Source: Stomoxys calcitrans (Eukaryota; Arthropoda; Insecta; Diptera; Muscidae). From it: DNA of 64,000 nt. Under the pieces are notes generated by a model. The model saw only the letters and a list, made by a program, of their open reading frames with translations, was not told the DNA's origin and made no database searches. Within the stretch, counting starts at the first letter, position 1; each line of letters starts with the position of its first letter. The stretch is from NCBI RefSeq assembly GCF_963082655.1, contig NC_081555.1, forward strand, positions 184,781,424 to 184,845,423. The letters are read 5' to 3'. This document shows positions 48,033-59,788 of the stretch, piece after piece. The position numbers and the translations under genes were made by a program.

Positions 48033-49057
48033 TTTATACCCTCCACCATAGGATGGGGAGTATACTGATTTCGTCATTCCGTTTGTAACACTTCGATATA
48101 TGCGTCTAAGACCCCTTAAGATATATATATTCTTGATCGTCATGACATTTTAAGTCGATCTAGCCATGTCCGTCCTTCTGTCGAAAGCACGCTAACTTTC
48201 GAAGGAGTAAAACTAGGCACTTGAAATTTTGCACAAATACTTCCTATTAGTGTAGATTGGTGGGGTAATTGGGCCAAATCGGTTCATATTTTGATATAGC
48301 TGCCATATAAACCGATCTTGGGTCTTGACTTCATGAGCTTCTAGAGGGCGCAATTCTTATCTGATTTGGCTGCACTTTTGCACGTGGTGTTTTGGTATCA
48401 CATCCGACAATTGTGCCAGATATGCTCTAAATCGGTTCATCAGCTGATATAGCTGCCATATAAACCGACCTGTGATTTCTAGAGCTTCTAGAGGGCTCAA
48501 TTCGTATCCGATTTGCATGAAATTTTATAGTATAGTCAATATCAGTCCATAACCTGATATAGCGGCCATATAAACCGATCTCCCGAATAGACTTCTTGAG
48601 CCTCTTGAGGGCGCAATTCTTATCCGGTTTGGCCGAAATTTTGCATGTTTTGTTTTACTTTTTGTCTTGGACTTCCAATAACTGTGTTAAGTATGGTCTT
48701 AATCAGTCTATATCCTGATATAGCCACAATATAAATCGATCTTCCGATTAGGCTTATAGAGGGTAAAATTCTTATCCAATATGGTTGAAATTTAGCATAT
48801 GTCGTTTTGGTATGACTTCCAACAACTGTTCTAAGTATGGTCTAAATCGGTATAGAACCTGATAAAGCTGCCATATAAACCGATCTCCCAGTTTGACTTT
48901 TTGAGCCTATGGAGGGCGCAATTATTACTCGATTTGCCTGAAATTTGACTGGTGTTTTTCTATTCGAAAAAGTTATTTAAAGAACTTGACAAATGCGTTC
49001 CATGGTGGTAGGTATAAAATATTCGGGACAGCCGAACTTAGCACGCTTAAACTTGTT
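48033..49057 (-). repeat. mini-me-like dispersed repeat, reversed copy
   Basis: Begins TATACCCTCCACCATAGG, has TATATATATTCTTGATCGTC, the core GATCTAGCCATGTCCGTCC with its microsatellite shortened, then five units marked by GATATAGCTGCCATA variants. It ends CCATGGTGGTAGGTATAAAA and GCCGAACTTAGCACGC. More diverged than the copies at 12332 and 26097. Confidence 0.75.
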
Positions 49058-51792
49058 CTTTTGGTATTTAGACAAAAATTTTATTAATTCACACAGATGG
49101 TATATGGTACATGGTTCATATCACCAAGAACAAAGCTTTGGGAATCAAAAGCTTCCATTTGCCAGGGAGAAAATGCCGCTTTAGTGACAGTTCATGTAAG
49201 TTAACAATTTAAAGCACTCTTCCAGACTAGCGGAATTCTAGTTCCAAGAGCTTTCTGTACCGAGTTTGGAAGCCATATCGCTATCATGGAACCTAGATTG
49301 TATTAAAAATCTCTGGGGCATAAAAAAAAACAAAGATTTGACAATTCCCATTTTTTTAAATCACATTTTCTTTCTTTCAGTTTTGTGAATTTCACGAACA
49401 ATTTTTAGGTGCTTATGCTTTAATTTACGAAACGAATATTGCAATAAAGAGTGAATGGATAGAACCATTTGGTTTTCTCTCTTCTCAAATGTTTAGTTAC
49501 AAAAGGAAGACAATTCCAGCGTTCTGAAAAGTGTCCTTATTATTGTTTCCAAGTATTCAATTCACCGCAAAAATCACCATAACGAGCAACAGTAAATTAA
49601 TATGAGATTTAATATCTTGAGCTCACCGTTCAAAATTCAACACGTCGACGAATAATTTGGTTCAGCCTCTTACAGAAGAAACCATGTTTTCTTACTCTTT
49701 TAGTTCAATATTATCTTAAGTAACTGTTGACACTAATATTTTTTCCACCACTGTATATTCATAACAAGGGTTAGGAATTCTATGCAAGTGCATATTTGTT
49801 GTCGTTCCTCTAAATACAAAGTGCATAATATATCTTTACGTATCAAGAACTGTAGATTAGTCTTACATATTTCACTTTAAATGTTTATATGTGCATATTT
49901 GGCCAAAAATGTCAATATTATGGCATTAAAAGTGTTTTTGTCCAATTTTCATTGCAAATTGACATAAAAATAAGTAAAGAGGATTTAAAATCGGGCAAAA
50001 CTTATTGTAACTCTACAGTAGGCAGGCAAAGTCCGTGCATATTACGGTAGACGTAGAAGAAAGTGTTGCAAAATTTCCCGGCTTTTTACAATACCGGGAA
50101 AGCGGAAATAAAATTTTCCTATTTCCCGGGTTCCCGAGAATTCCCACGAATTTTTGTTCTCATATAAACATAAAAACTAAATGGAAATTAAAAATATTCG
50201 CGTTTACCTGTAAGTGAAAAGGTTTGGCCTCAAACATAATGCTAACCCAAATTACCCATGAATTTACTAATGAATTTTATTAGACTCTGCTCGTTACATT
50301 CGAATGGTGAAAGGACGCTATCTTCGAATATGATACCTACCACCTTCCATCATTGGATACAAAACCCAAAAGGTTTTCTCAGTAAAATCAAAATAAGATT
50401 AGTTTTACTCAATATTTTCACTACTTTGATTTATTCCATGCAGTGAAAAAAATGTTGTTCTAATTTTAACTTTTTTAGGTAAAATTCTCTTTGATGAAAA
50501 ATATTTTCCTTCATATTAAGAATTTTTTATTTTAAATGGTAGATTAAAAAATCCTAAACTTTGCGTCTTTTTATCAAAGACAAAAATCTAAAATGAAGGG
50601 CAAAATATCCTTAAAAGTTATAAAATCGACCTTGAGACAAGACAACAGTAAACCGAAGTTAAAGACAAAAAATAGACAGACAAATAGGACTGTCTTTATG
50701 TATTTAATTTTTCTAGGTTTAAATAGAAAGTTAAAAAAAAAAAAAAATTTAAAAAAAAAATTTAATTGGACTGTCATCTATGAAGTTAAATATTGTAAGA
50801 ATCAAATATTAAAACGAAGAGAGATTTTTGTAGTTTCTAGTAGTTTCTATTTCTTGAGCATTTTGTTTTTATTTCTTGAAATAAAATATTAAAATCGATG
50901 CCAGAAGGACCATATTGTTAATTCCCAAAAAATTACGGTAAAAATTAAAAATTTTGCCGGGAATTCCTGCTTTTTTAAAGACGGCTCGGGATTTCGCTTT
51001 GCAAAAGCCTACACATATAGTAAAAGTCATAAAAGAAGACATTGTGCAAATTGTCAGAAAATCTACTAATAAATGGTTTATAGTAGGGTTATAGTCTACT
51101 TTTGACCTATATAACAATGTAGCTAAGAGTATTCTACCCTTTTATGGAATATATAAACCTTAACTACTGACGTACATGTTTAAACCCATACATAGCAATG
51201 TTCCTGTTTCGATACGATTTGTTGTGTTGTTTTTTTTTGCGGGTCAGGTTGGGAAAATGCTTAACGCATGTGACGAGTACGTCTCTCGCCTTATGCCGAA
51301 CTCCATTTACACCGGTACCAGCTAAGAATCTACCATGTGTCAACCCTGGAGATTAATTCCACCTCGAAACCAGACTATAGTAAATACCAGCACTAGTTCC
51401 AATTTGAGAGTGAAGATATGCTGGTTGGAAATATTAAAGCAAGGAATTGAGCACAATGGAAGTTTAGAGTTTACCCATATCCCCAGCCATATAAAAAATC
51501 TTATGAGCGTTTTATCCATTAAAAGAGAGTTAAAATCATATATATCAAACAATATCGGAATGCTTCTGATGTAAATTGAAATGTAAATTTAAATAAAATT
51601 AAGTCATATTAATATAACAAGCATTGACATTTATTAAAAAAACATACTACACATTAATTAGTTACTAAATGTAGTTCATGCAAACCTTTAAATAACGCCA
51701 TCGTATACTTGTTTTATATTAGTCCCAATAAAGCTTTTAGGGCGCTGGGGCAACATTTGAATGTGTAAAGTAAATTGAAAATGAAAAAAAAA
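49058..51792. other. Unassigned stretch with inverted TTCCCGG tracts
   Basis: No gene recognised. TTCCCGG/CCGGGAA-rich tracts at about 50065-50150 and 50925-51000 are roughly inverse of one another and may be the ends of a decayed transposon spanning about 950 bp. An A-rich tract lies at about 50732-50762. Confidence 0.4.
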
Positions 51793-53243
51793 AACAAGTA
51801 AAAAGGCGTTAAGTTCGGCCGGGCCGAACTTTGGATACCCATCACCTCGGGTATATATGTAAAACACATTTCGTCAAAATTCGGTGAAAAATGCATACCT
51901 TATACCCCATAGTAGCTATATCGATATATGTTCCGATTGGAACCGAATACTAGGAAGTACAAATCGTTGTTCAATAAACCGATCTGAACCACGGATGTCG
52001 AAAAACCTAACATAAGTCAGAGTATCAGAGTACCTTTTATGTGGCCAAGACTATATGGCAGCTAAATCCAATCTGCGCTTTGGGCCAAGTTGCAGAAAAA
52101 ACTCGAAGAGCCTAACACAACTCAAAAATCGATGAAATCGGATTATAAATGCGCCATTTTTGGCCCCCAAACCTTAAATCGAGATATCGGTCTATATGAC
52201 AGCTATATCCAAATCTGGACCGATCTGAGCCAAATTGAAAAGAACATCGAAGGGTCCAACACAACTCACTGTCCGAAATTTTGGCGACATCGGACAATCA
52301 ATGCGCCTTTTATTGAACCAAAACCTCAAATCTAGAAATCGGTCTATATGGCAGCTATATTCAAATCTGGACCAATCTGGGCCAAATTGAAGAAGGATGT
52401 CGAAGGTCCTAACACTACTCACTGTCCCAAATTTCAGAGACATCGGATAATAAATGCTCTTTTCATGGCCCCAAAATTTAAAATCGAGAGATCGGTCTTT
52501 ATGGCAGCTATATCCAAATCTGGACGGATCTGTGCCATATTGCAGAAGTATGTCAAGGGGCTTAACTTAACTAACTGTCCCAAATTTCGACGACATCGGA
52601 CAATAAATGCGCCTTTTATGGGCGCAAGACCTTAACTCGAGAGATCGGTCTATATGGCAGCTATATCCAAATCTGAACCGATCTCAGCCAAATTGAGGAA
52701 GAATGTCGAGTGGCTTAAGATAACTCTCTGTCCCAAATTTCAGCAAAATCGGATAATAAATGTGGCTTTTATTGGTCTTAGACCCTAAATTGGCGAATCG
52801 GTCTATATGGCAGCTATATCGAAATCTGGACCGATCTAGGCCAAATTGAGGAAGAATGGCGGGTGGACTAACATAACTCTCTGTCCCAAATTTAGGCAAA
52901 ATCAGATAATAAATGTGGCTTTTATGGACGTAAGACCCTAAATCGGCGGATCGGTCTATATGGGGGCTATATCAAGATATAGTCCGATATAGCCCATCTT
53001 CAAAGTTAACCTGCTTATGGACAAAAAAAAGAATCTGTGCAAAATTTCAGCTCAATATCTCTATTTTTAAAGACTGTAGCGTGATTTCAATAGACAGACG
53101 GACGGACATGGCTAGATCGTCTTAGATTTTTACGCTGATCATGAATATATATACTTTATAGGGTCGGAAATGGATATTTCGATGTGTTGCAAACGGAATG
53201 ACAAAATGAATATACCCCCATCCTTCGGTGGTGGGTATAAAAA
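51793..53243 (+). repeat. mini-me-like repeat, variant subfamily, full copy
   Basis: Starts AACAAGTAAAAAGGCGTTAAG, a GGCCGGGCCGAA palindrome and GGATACCCATCACC. It is followed by about eight units of roughly 150 bp marked by ATCGGTCTATATGGCAGC. The right end has AGACAGACGGACGGACATGG, GCTAGATCGTC, TAGGGTCGGAAATGGATATT and GGTGGTGGGTATAAAAAT. The ATACCCATCACC motif is inverted at the right end. Two opposite open-frame sets inside are repeat artefacts. Confidence 0.8.
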
Positions 53244-53721
<478 letters not shown>

Positions 53722-53985
53722 AAATCGTAGCGCAGAGGTTAGCATGCCCGCCTATGACGCTAAACGCAAAGGTTTGAATCCTGGCGAGACCATCAGAAAA
53801 AAATCTTCAGCGGTGATTTTCCTTCCTAATGCTGGCAACATTTGTGAGGTACTATGTCATGTAAAGACTTATCTATAAACAGGAGGCCCCTTATCATTGA
53901 GCTTAAACTTTAATCGGACTGCACTCATTGAAATGTGAGAAGTTTGCCTCCGTTCCCTAGTGGATTATTCAGGTCCAAAATTTGA
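53722..53985 (+). mobile_element. tRNA-derived SINE copy
   Basis: Head with CGTAGCGCAGAGGTTAGCATG and box B GGTTTGAATCC, body CAGCGGTGATTTTCC and CTAATGCTGGCAACATTTG, tail GAGCTTAAACTTTAATCGG and CACTCATTGAAATGTGAGA. Relative to the copy at 9057 it lacks about 45 bp of the middle (the GTGTCGCACTGTGGC part). Confidence 0.8.
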
Positions 53986-55529
53986 AATTTTCAAATGTTA
54001 ATCTGAAGCGATTTCTTTCATTTCAATAGGTTTCGTCTCTAAGTGTATTTGTATTGTGTGCGATTGGTAGTCTACACTTTGTTAACAAACATTTCGTCAA
54101 TTAACAATCATACGATTGCTGCAGCTATATTTTATGGTTACGTCTATTTGTTGAAGTTTCTCTCTATACTTCCCTATAAAGAGTGTTTACCTCACTCACT
54201 CAACCACTTTTCGAAATTTTTCATCGCTCAGGCCACATCTATTTCGAGGTTACCACCACTTGGATGGGCGGCAAATTATAAACACAGCACCACGATGTTT
54301 GGAATGACAATAATTTATGTTGAATTTTATTGTTGGGACGCAGCCCATCGCCGTCTGGGTCGCTTTGCTCGCCCCACACATCCACCATGGGAGATATCCA
54401 TGAGTACCGGTGTACAAACGCATTTGAATGTCAAGCGGAGGCAATTTACATTTTTTAGCAGCATTATTTGTGGAACTATTAGCACACCTTAAACAAGCGT
54501 CGAGCTGTTAATGTTATTGTTGCGGTCATGTCATTGCCATTGTTGAGATGCCATGCGACCGTGTTGCCGTTTGCCGAGCGACTCCTTGCTCACGGTGCAG
54601 GAAGATTAAATGCTAATAAGGCGCCGAGAAATAACTGTCGACATTTATTATTTCTGCTTCTCCTTATTTTTGATTTAATGGGGGGTGTTGTCTTTGTAAA
54701 TCTTAAGCATAATGAGGGTACAAATAAACAAATGCCGTCAACGTCAACAAACAGGGTTCGTATTTGGAAGATGTATTAAAGTTCATATTTTACAACAACG
54801 AAAGAACTCCCGAGTGTAAGGCAATTTTTCCGAGCTCTTAGTTTACAAAACATCTGGGTGCCAAGTGATCGTCATATCATTCTCATATAGGGTTTAAACG
54901 ATTGTCATCCCCTTAATTATTCATCAGCTAAAAGTTCAATTAGCTACCACATTTTTAAAACTAAAATAAAAATTTATCGTTCCAAGAAGTGCCCTAAAGC
55001 CGTATATAGGTGTATTGGTAGGTCGTCATAGTTGGCTGCGAAATAAATGAAGAACGGCATAATTCTCCCAACAAGAACACCAAATATAGCTTAGATGAGT
55101 CCATATGACCTCTGGAAGGCTTTATTTTTATTCAATTGTTTTTAAATTCAGTTTAAGGAAAATTATTTATTTATTTATACTTTCCAGTCTATGTGAAGAA
55201 TAATATTTCTTAAACTCTAAAGAAAAGTCTAAACTAAACTGTCTAAACTGTCATATTTTTAAAATGAAATTCTTTAATGCTCTGGCAATGGATTCATATC
55301 GATTTCAGTTAGCGTTTTAGCAACAACAAATTCTACAACTCTAGAGATCTACTTGGTGCTTTGAATCCTATTAAGAACAGCAATTCAGGGCAATCTATAG
55401 ATCCACAATTCAATTTATGAAGGAAAACAATTGACATTTTGGATCTGAGGACGCTTAATCAGTCCAAATGAATTGAATTACATTTCGATATATAAGATGG
55501 CAATGAATTTGAGAGAGATAGGGAAAATA
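53986..55529. other. Unassigned stretch
   Basis: No gene recognised. The 149-codon + frame at 54043-54492 has no recognisable motif, domain or splice support. Confidence 0.45.
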
Positions 55530-55785
55530 ATGCAAATTTGTCCGCGAACATTCCATTAAGGAACACGGGCAAACTAGTCACATATCAATGAGTTCTGTCC
55601 GATTTAAGTTTAAGCTCAATGGCAAGGGGCATCCTTTTTATAGCCGAACCCAAACGGCATGCCGCAGTGCGCCACCTCTTGGGGGAGAAGTTTTTACATG
55701 GCAAAGTTTATCACAAATATTTCTAGCATTAGGAGAAGATAACCACCGCTAAAATTTCTTTTTTTGATTTTCTTGCAAGGAAAAT
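55530..55785 (-). mobile_element. tRNA-derived SINE, reversed, head decayed
   Basis: On the minus strand the body and tail are clear (TAGCGGTGGTTATC, CTAATGCTAGAAATATTTG, CCAAGAGGTGGCGCACTGCG and TGAGCTTAAACTTAAATCGG). The head is barely recognisable beyond CTTGCAAG. Confidence 0.65.
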
Positions 55786-55849
55786 AATTTAAATTTGATC
55801 AATTTTTCGGGAGTCTTTCCTATCGACTTTTATGCACATATTAATATGG

Positions 55850-57930
55850 ATTCAACACAACTGATGCTTAGCCCAATTGCGATTTAACAAATGTCTTATA
55901 CAATAACTTACGAGGGTAGGGATCTGAGAATTCCTTATAATTTTGTCTTTAAAAAAATCCAAAGTATACGTTCTAGCAAATTTTAATCAATTTGATACTT
56001 GGAAGAAAGCTCGACATCAAAACAACGCTAAGATCGATTTTAGCATTAACTTTTAAGAACATTACCAAAGTAATAATGAGTGTTTAACATGTTACTTAGC
56101 CTACCAAGTAAGTTTATTTAAATGACACCAATAATCAATTGCTATCAGCTTGCAACAATTCTTTTTTTAATTTTTTTCTATTACAACTGAGTATAAAGCT
56201 CATCTAGTAATTTTAGAATATTTATATGATCTGCTTAGTACTAATAATTATCATTAGTAAGCACAATAGTAGAGAAGTAATTCGACAACTACACTCTAAT
56301 TTTTATGATTTGCTTAAAATTAGTTGACCAAATCTTACGGAACAGTCCTTTTCAGTCTTCTTGTGGTGAAATAGTTGTAAATATTTTTCAGATCCGAGAG
56401 ATATTTCTTCGACAATGGTTTTGATTTTAAGATATTTATGAAGATCACTATTCCTTACGTATCATGGTGCATTAACTATGTTTCGAGCGTCATTTCAAGG
56501 TACTCTGTCGTATTTGCAAATGGCACAATTGTGCTATTTATATATAAAGGGGTATGTGTCGTGTTTCTGTTCGTAAAAAGTATATGAAGTGATTTATTTT
56601 CATTTAATTTCATGCGTCATCTGTTATACCAAGTTATGATAGATGATTACACTATTTGCAGCTTATTGGTTGCTTCTGCTTCAGTTTTAGCCGTTGTAAG
56701 AATAGCGGTGTCATCTGCAAACGTAGATATTTTAGCAGTAGGCGTATTGTGGATGTCTCTAGTATAAAGTAGATACAACCAGGCCCAGCCAAGGACACTT
56801 CTTTGTGGGATTCCGGCTTCTATTGGTTTTAAATTTGAATACTAGTTTTCTAATTTGACTCTAAAATATCTTTTGTCAAGATATGATTCAAGTAATATTC
56901 TCTAGGGAATTCATTATAGAGTTTTAACAGCAACCCTTAAATCCGAACTTTATCAAACGCTTGACCTATGCCTAGAAAACAGCAAAACAAACGTCTTTAT
57001 TTTCCATAGCTTTTTCTGCTACATTTACGATTCGGTGGACTTGTTGGACGGTATCGTGTTGGTTTCTAAATCCAAGTAATTTCAGCGACTTTCCATTCTA
57101 GAGGAACATGTCATAATTGAAAACAAGCATTAATAATATACAACAATTTTCTTAATGCTTTCGTAGTTAGCTATTTTAAAATTTTTGAGGTTATAAGATC
57201 ATATCCTGCTGTTTTTTTAGCGATTAAGTCTTTATATTTTCACTATTATAGAGTCACTGATAGTCATAACTAGAGCAGAGTGATCGGACGAAGACGGTGC
57301 AGTAGTGTTTTTAAGAAATATATAAGAACTTGCTATATTTTTTACCAAGAAAAAATTAATGCGGTTAGGTTTGAGGATTCAGATTTGAGGATTTGATGGC
57401 CAATATGTGGGTTGATTTCCCGAATGAAATTGACATTTCGAGCTCATACAAGCCTTACATAGTTCACTGCCTTTTGGTATTGTCAGTCTTGATCCCCAAA
57501 CTTTATTTTTAGAGTTGAAGTCTCCACCTATTATGAAGTGATCTCTAAAAGATAATAACATTAAATAATGTTCTGATTTAATTTGGAGAATAAATCGACG
57601 TTATTTTGGATGCCTTGTTGTGCTTAAGATAAACTCTTACACAAGCTAATTGAAATTTTTCACATTCAATACTTTGCTCTTTATGGGGGTTTAAATTAGA
57701 TTTTATTATGACTGATGCTCCTCCCCGAGGTTTGTGAGGGGTGTATGGCATTATACATGTTATAACCGTCTATATTGGCATATGATGCTTACTAATATGA
57801 CTTTTACATATCAGAAAAATATTAATTTTTTGTTCTTTTAGAAAATATTATATTTCACTTATATGCTTTAGTAAACCATTACAGATCCAAATTGCTAAAC
57901 GTAAGACCGACATTATTCAAAAATTCTAAA
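55850..57930 (-). pseudogene. Jockey-like LINE with internal deletions
   Basis: Read on the minus strand from 57930 downward. An apurinic-type endonuclease with frame changes appears first: NIFLICKSHISKHH-like, then PRGGASVIIKSNLNPHKEQ and a clean frame 57561-57379 with FIIGGDFNSKNKVWGSRL (GGDFN at 57514-57528), PTYWPSNPQ, and SSSDHSALVMTI (SDH at 57280-57288). The linker is missing and AKKTAGYDLITSKIL begins a few residues later. The fingers are then deleted: HVPLEWKVAEI runs straight into LGFRNQHDTVQQVHRI. The palm follows with EAGIPQRSVLGWAW and ISTFADDTAILTTAKTEA (FADD codons at 56710-56721). C-terminal pieces decay after 56360. Stops and deletions make it dead. Confidence 0.85.
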
Positions 57931-58084
57931 TTACCATGGCAAGACAGTTTTGGAAAAAAAAGATATTTTGTTTTTTAAAAATTTGATAAAAATGCCATGA
58001 ATGTCAATATTAGTTGAATCTTTTAACATTTTAAGTCAAGTAAAACATCAAATTTACAAATTTGAAAACAAAACAAATTGATTA

Positions 58085-58808
58085 TTGATTGAACTCAGAT
58101 AAACCTCGAAATATTTTTCTGAGACCCTATAAATTGCATATACGTATTGATATACACATACATATTGATCGTCTTGACATTCTGAACCGATGTAGTCATG
58201 TCTTTCCGTCCGTCCGTCCGTCTGTGGAAATAACGATAGCGTTCAAACAAATAATGATATTCCCTTGAAATTTTGTTCCGATATTTTTAATTAATGAAGG
58301 TCGTTGGGAATTGCAAATGGGCCATATTTGTTCAGATTTCTATATAGCCTCCATGTAATCCGATCCCCAGTTTTGACTTCTTGAGTTCTTAGAGGTTTCG
58401 ATTTTCATCCGATTTGGTTCCGATTCTAATCGGTCTATAAACTGATAAATTAATCCCCGGATTAAACAAGTTTGGGATCTCCAAAAGCATGTATGATCGG
58501 AATAGGTTTATATATTGATTTAGCTCCCATAAAAACCGTTCTCGGTATTTGACTTTTCGAAATCCTAGAAACTTCAATTTTCAGTGGATTTGGCTGAAAT
58601 CATCCGAGCTAAGTATGATCCTAATTGGTTTTTATACTGGTGTAGGCCCCCTAAAATACCGATGCCCCGATATGACTTCTTGAGACCATAGAAGCCTAAA
58701 TCATTTCCCGGTTCGATTGTAACAAAATAATGAGCTAAAAATGGTAACTCCATGGAGGTGGGCACCCAAGATTCGGCCCGGCCAAATTTAGCACGTCTTG
58801 ACTTGTTT
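58085..58808 (-). repeat. mini-me-like dispersed repeat, older reversed copy
   Basis: Starts with TTTCTGAGACCCTATAAATTG, has CATACATATTGATCGTC, GATGTAGTCATGTC and a GTCCGTCCGTCCGTC microsatellite at about 58207-58223, units with GATTTCTATATAGCCTCCATG, and ends ATGGAGGTGGGCACCC, ATTCGGCCCGGCCAAATTTAG and TTGACTTGTTTTG. Confidence 0.75.
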
Positions 58809-59279
58809 TGTTCAATGAACGGCCACAACAATTTTGTATTGTTTTCCACTTTTGACTCAAAGTTCAAAATGAATTAAATGAAAATTTACTACACGCGAAT
58901 TTTCTACTATAATGCCTATACTTCTCATAGCTATCAAGTGATTTTGTTAATTAAAATATTTTATGAAACTTATTTGCAAATTTTAAAAGTTTTTTTTAAT
59001 CCAGGGGTATACCATGATATTTTATGCGTTTAAGGATGCAAATTATGGACAGAAAAGTGCCAAAGTATCCATGTAACGACTTATTTACAAAAGAAGTCAC
59101 CCAATCATAATTAGCAATTACTTCTTTCAAGAGCCAAAAATCACATTTGTGGAAATCAAACGATACATTCACCATATTTGGGCTATCTAAAATATAAAAA
59201 TTAACAACTATGGGTACAATATGTGATTTAAATCAACATCATTAAAAGACTGAACACAAATTACAAATTTACCTATACA
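58809..59279. other. Unassigned stretch
   Basis: No recognisable feature. Confidence 0.45.
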
Positions 59280-59788
59280 TCTTCATACAAAATATAAAAA
59301 TTAATTTGTGTTTGTTTGTCGATTTGTTTGTTTGTGTGTGTGTGTGTAGACTGAAAACGACTCAGCCGGTGTTTTAGAAATTTTCACAGATGGTGCATTA
59401 TGGCCCCATGGTAAGAATAGGGTACTTAATTTTCTGATACTAGAAGGGGGCGGACCCTCCCTTTACCCTAATTTTCAAAAAAAGCAGATCTCGGAGATGG
59501 GTAGGGCGATTTAAGCGAAATTTTGATTGCACACTAACAGTCACCTAAAAACATCAAATTGGTATCAAAATCTGGGTTGGGGTCGCTATGAGGGCCACCT
59601 ATCACTCTGGGGGTCCACCCCACCCCCAAACGGAACATAATACAGGCCATTAGTATTTGAGAATAGAAACACCCACGGGAAAATTGGAATAAATTTTCAA
59701 ATGAAATTAAGCAGAAATTTCGAAATTTAGAGTACTCCTCTCTAACATAATATTATCGGACGCAGCGGAGCGGGCCGGGCTCAGCTAG
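59280..59788 (+). mobile_element. Non-autonomous Helitron-like element, both ends visible
   Basis: The proposed 5' end starts TC (59280-59281) in TCTTCATACAAAATATAAAA followed by TTTGTGTTTGTTTGTC and a (GT)n tract; such starts are common in insect Helitrons. The 3' end has a GC-rich potential hairpin, GCAGCGGAGCGGGCCGGGC, then TCAG and CTAG at 59785-59788. Helitrons end CTRR after a short hairpin, make no target duplication and insert between A and T. Here A precedes the TC but the base after CTAG is C rather than T. The body (CCCTAATTTTCAAAA, GGGGTCCACCCCACCCC) matches 1250-2240. It has no Rep/helicase coding. Confidence 0.65.

Noticed and set aside
52090..52635. Opposed open frames of 60-95 codons
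   Set aside because: They are repeat-unit artefacts of the variant mini-me-like copy at 51793.
54043..54492. 149-codon + open frame
   Set aside because: No motif, no related fragment elsewhere and a competing frame on the other strand; probably chance.
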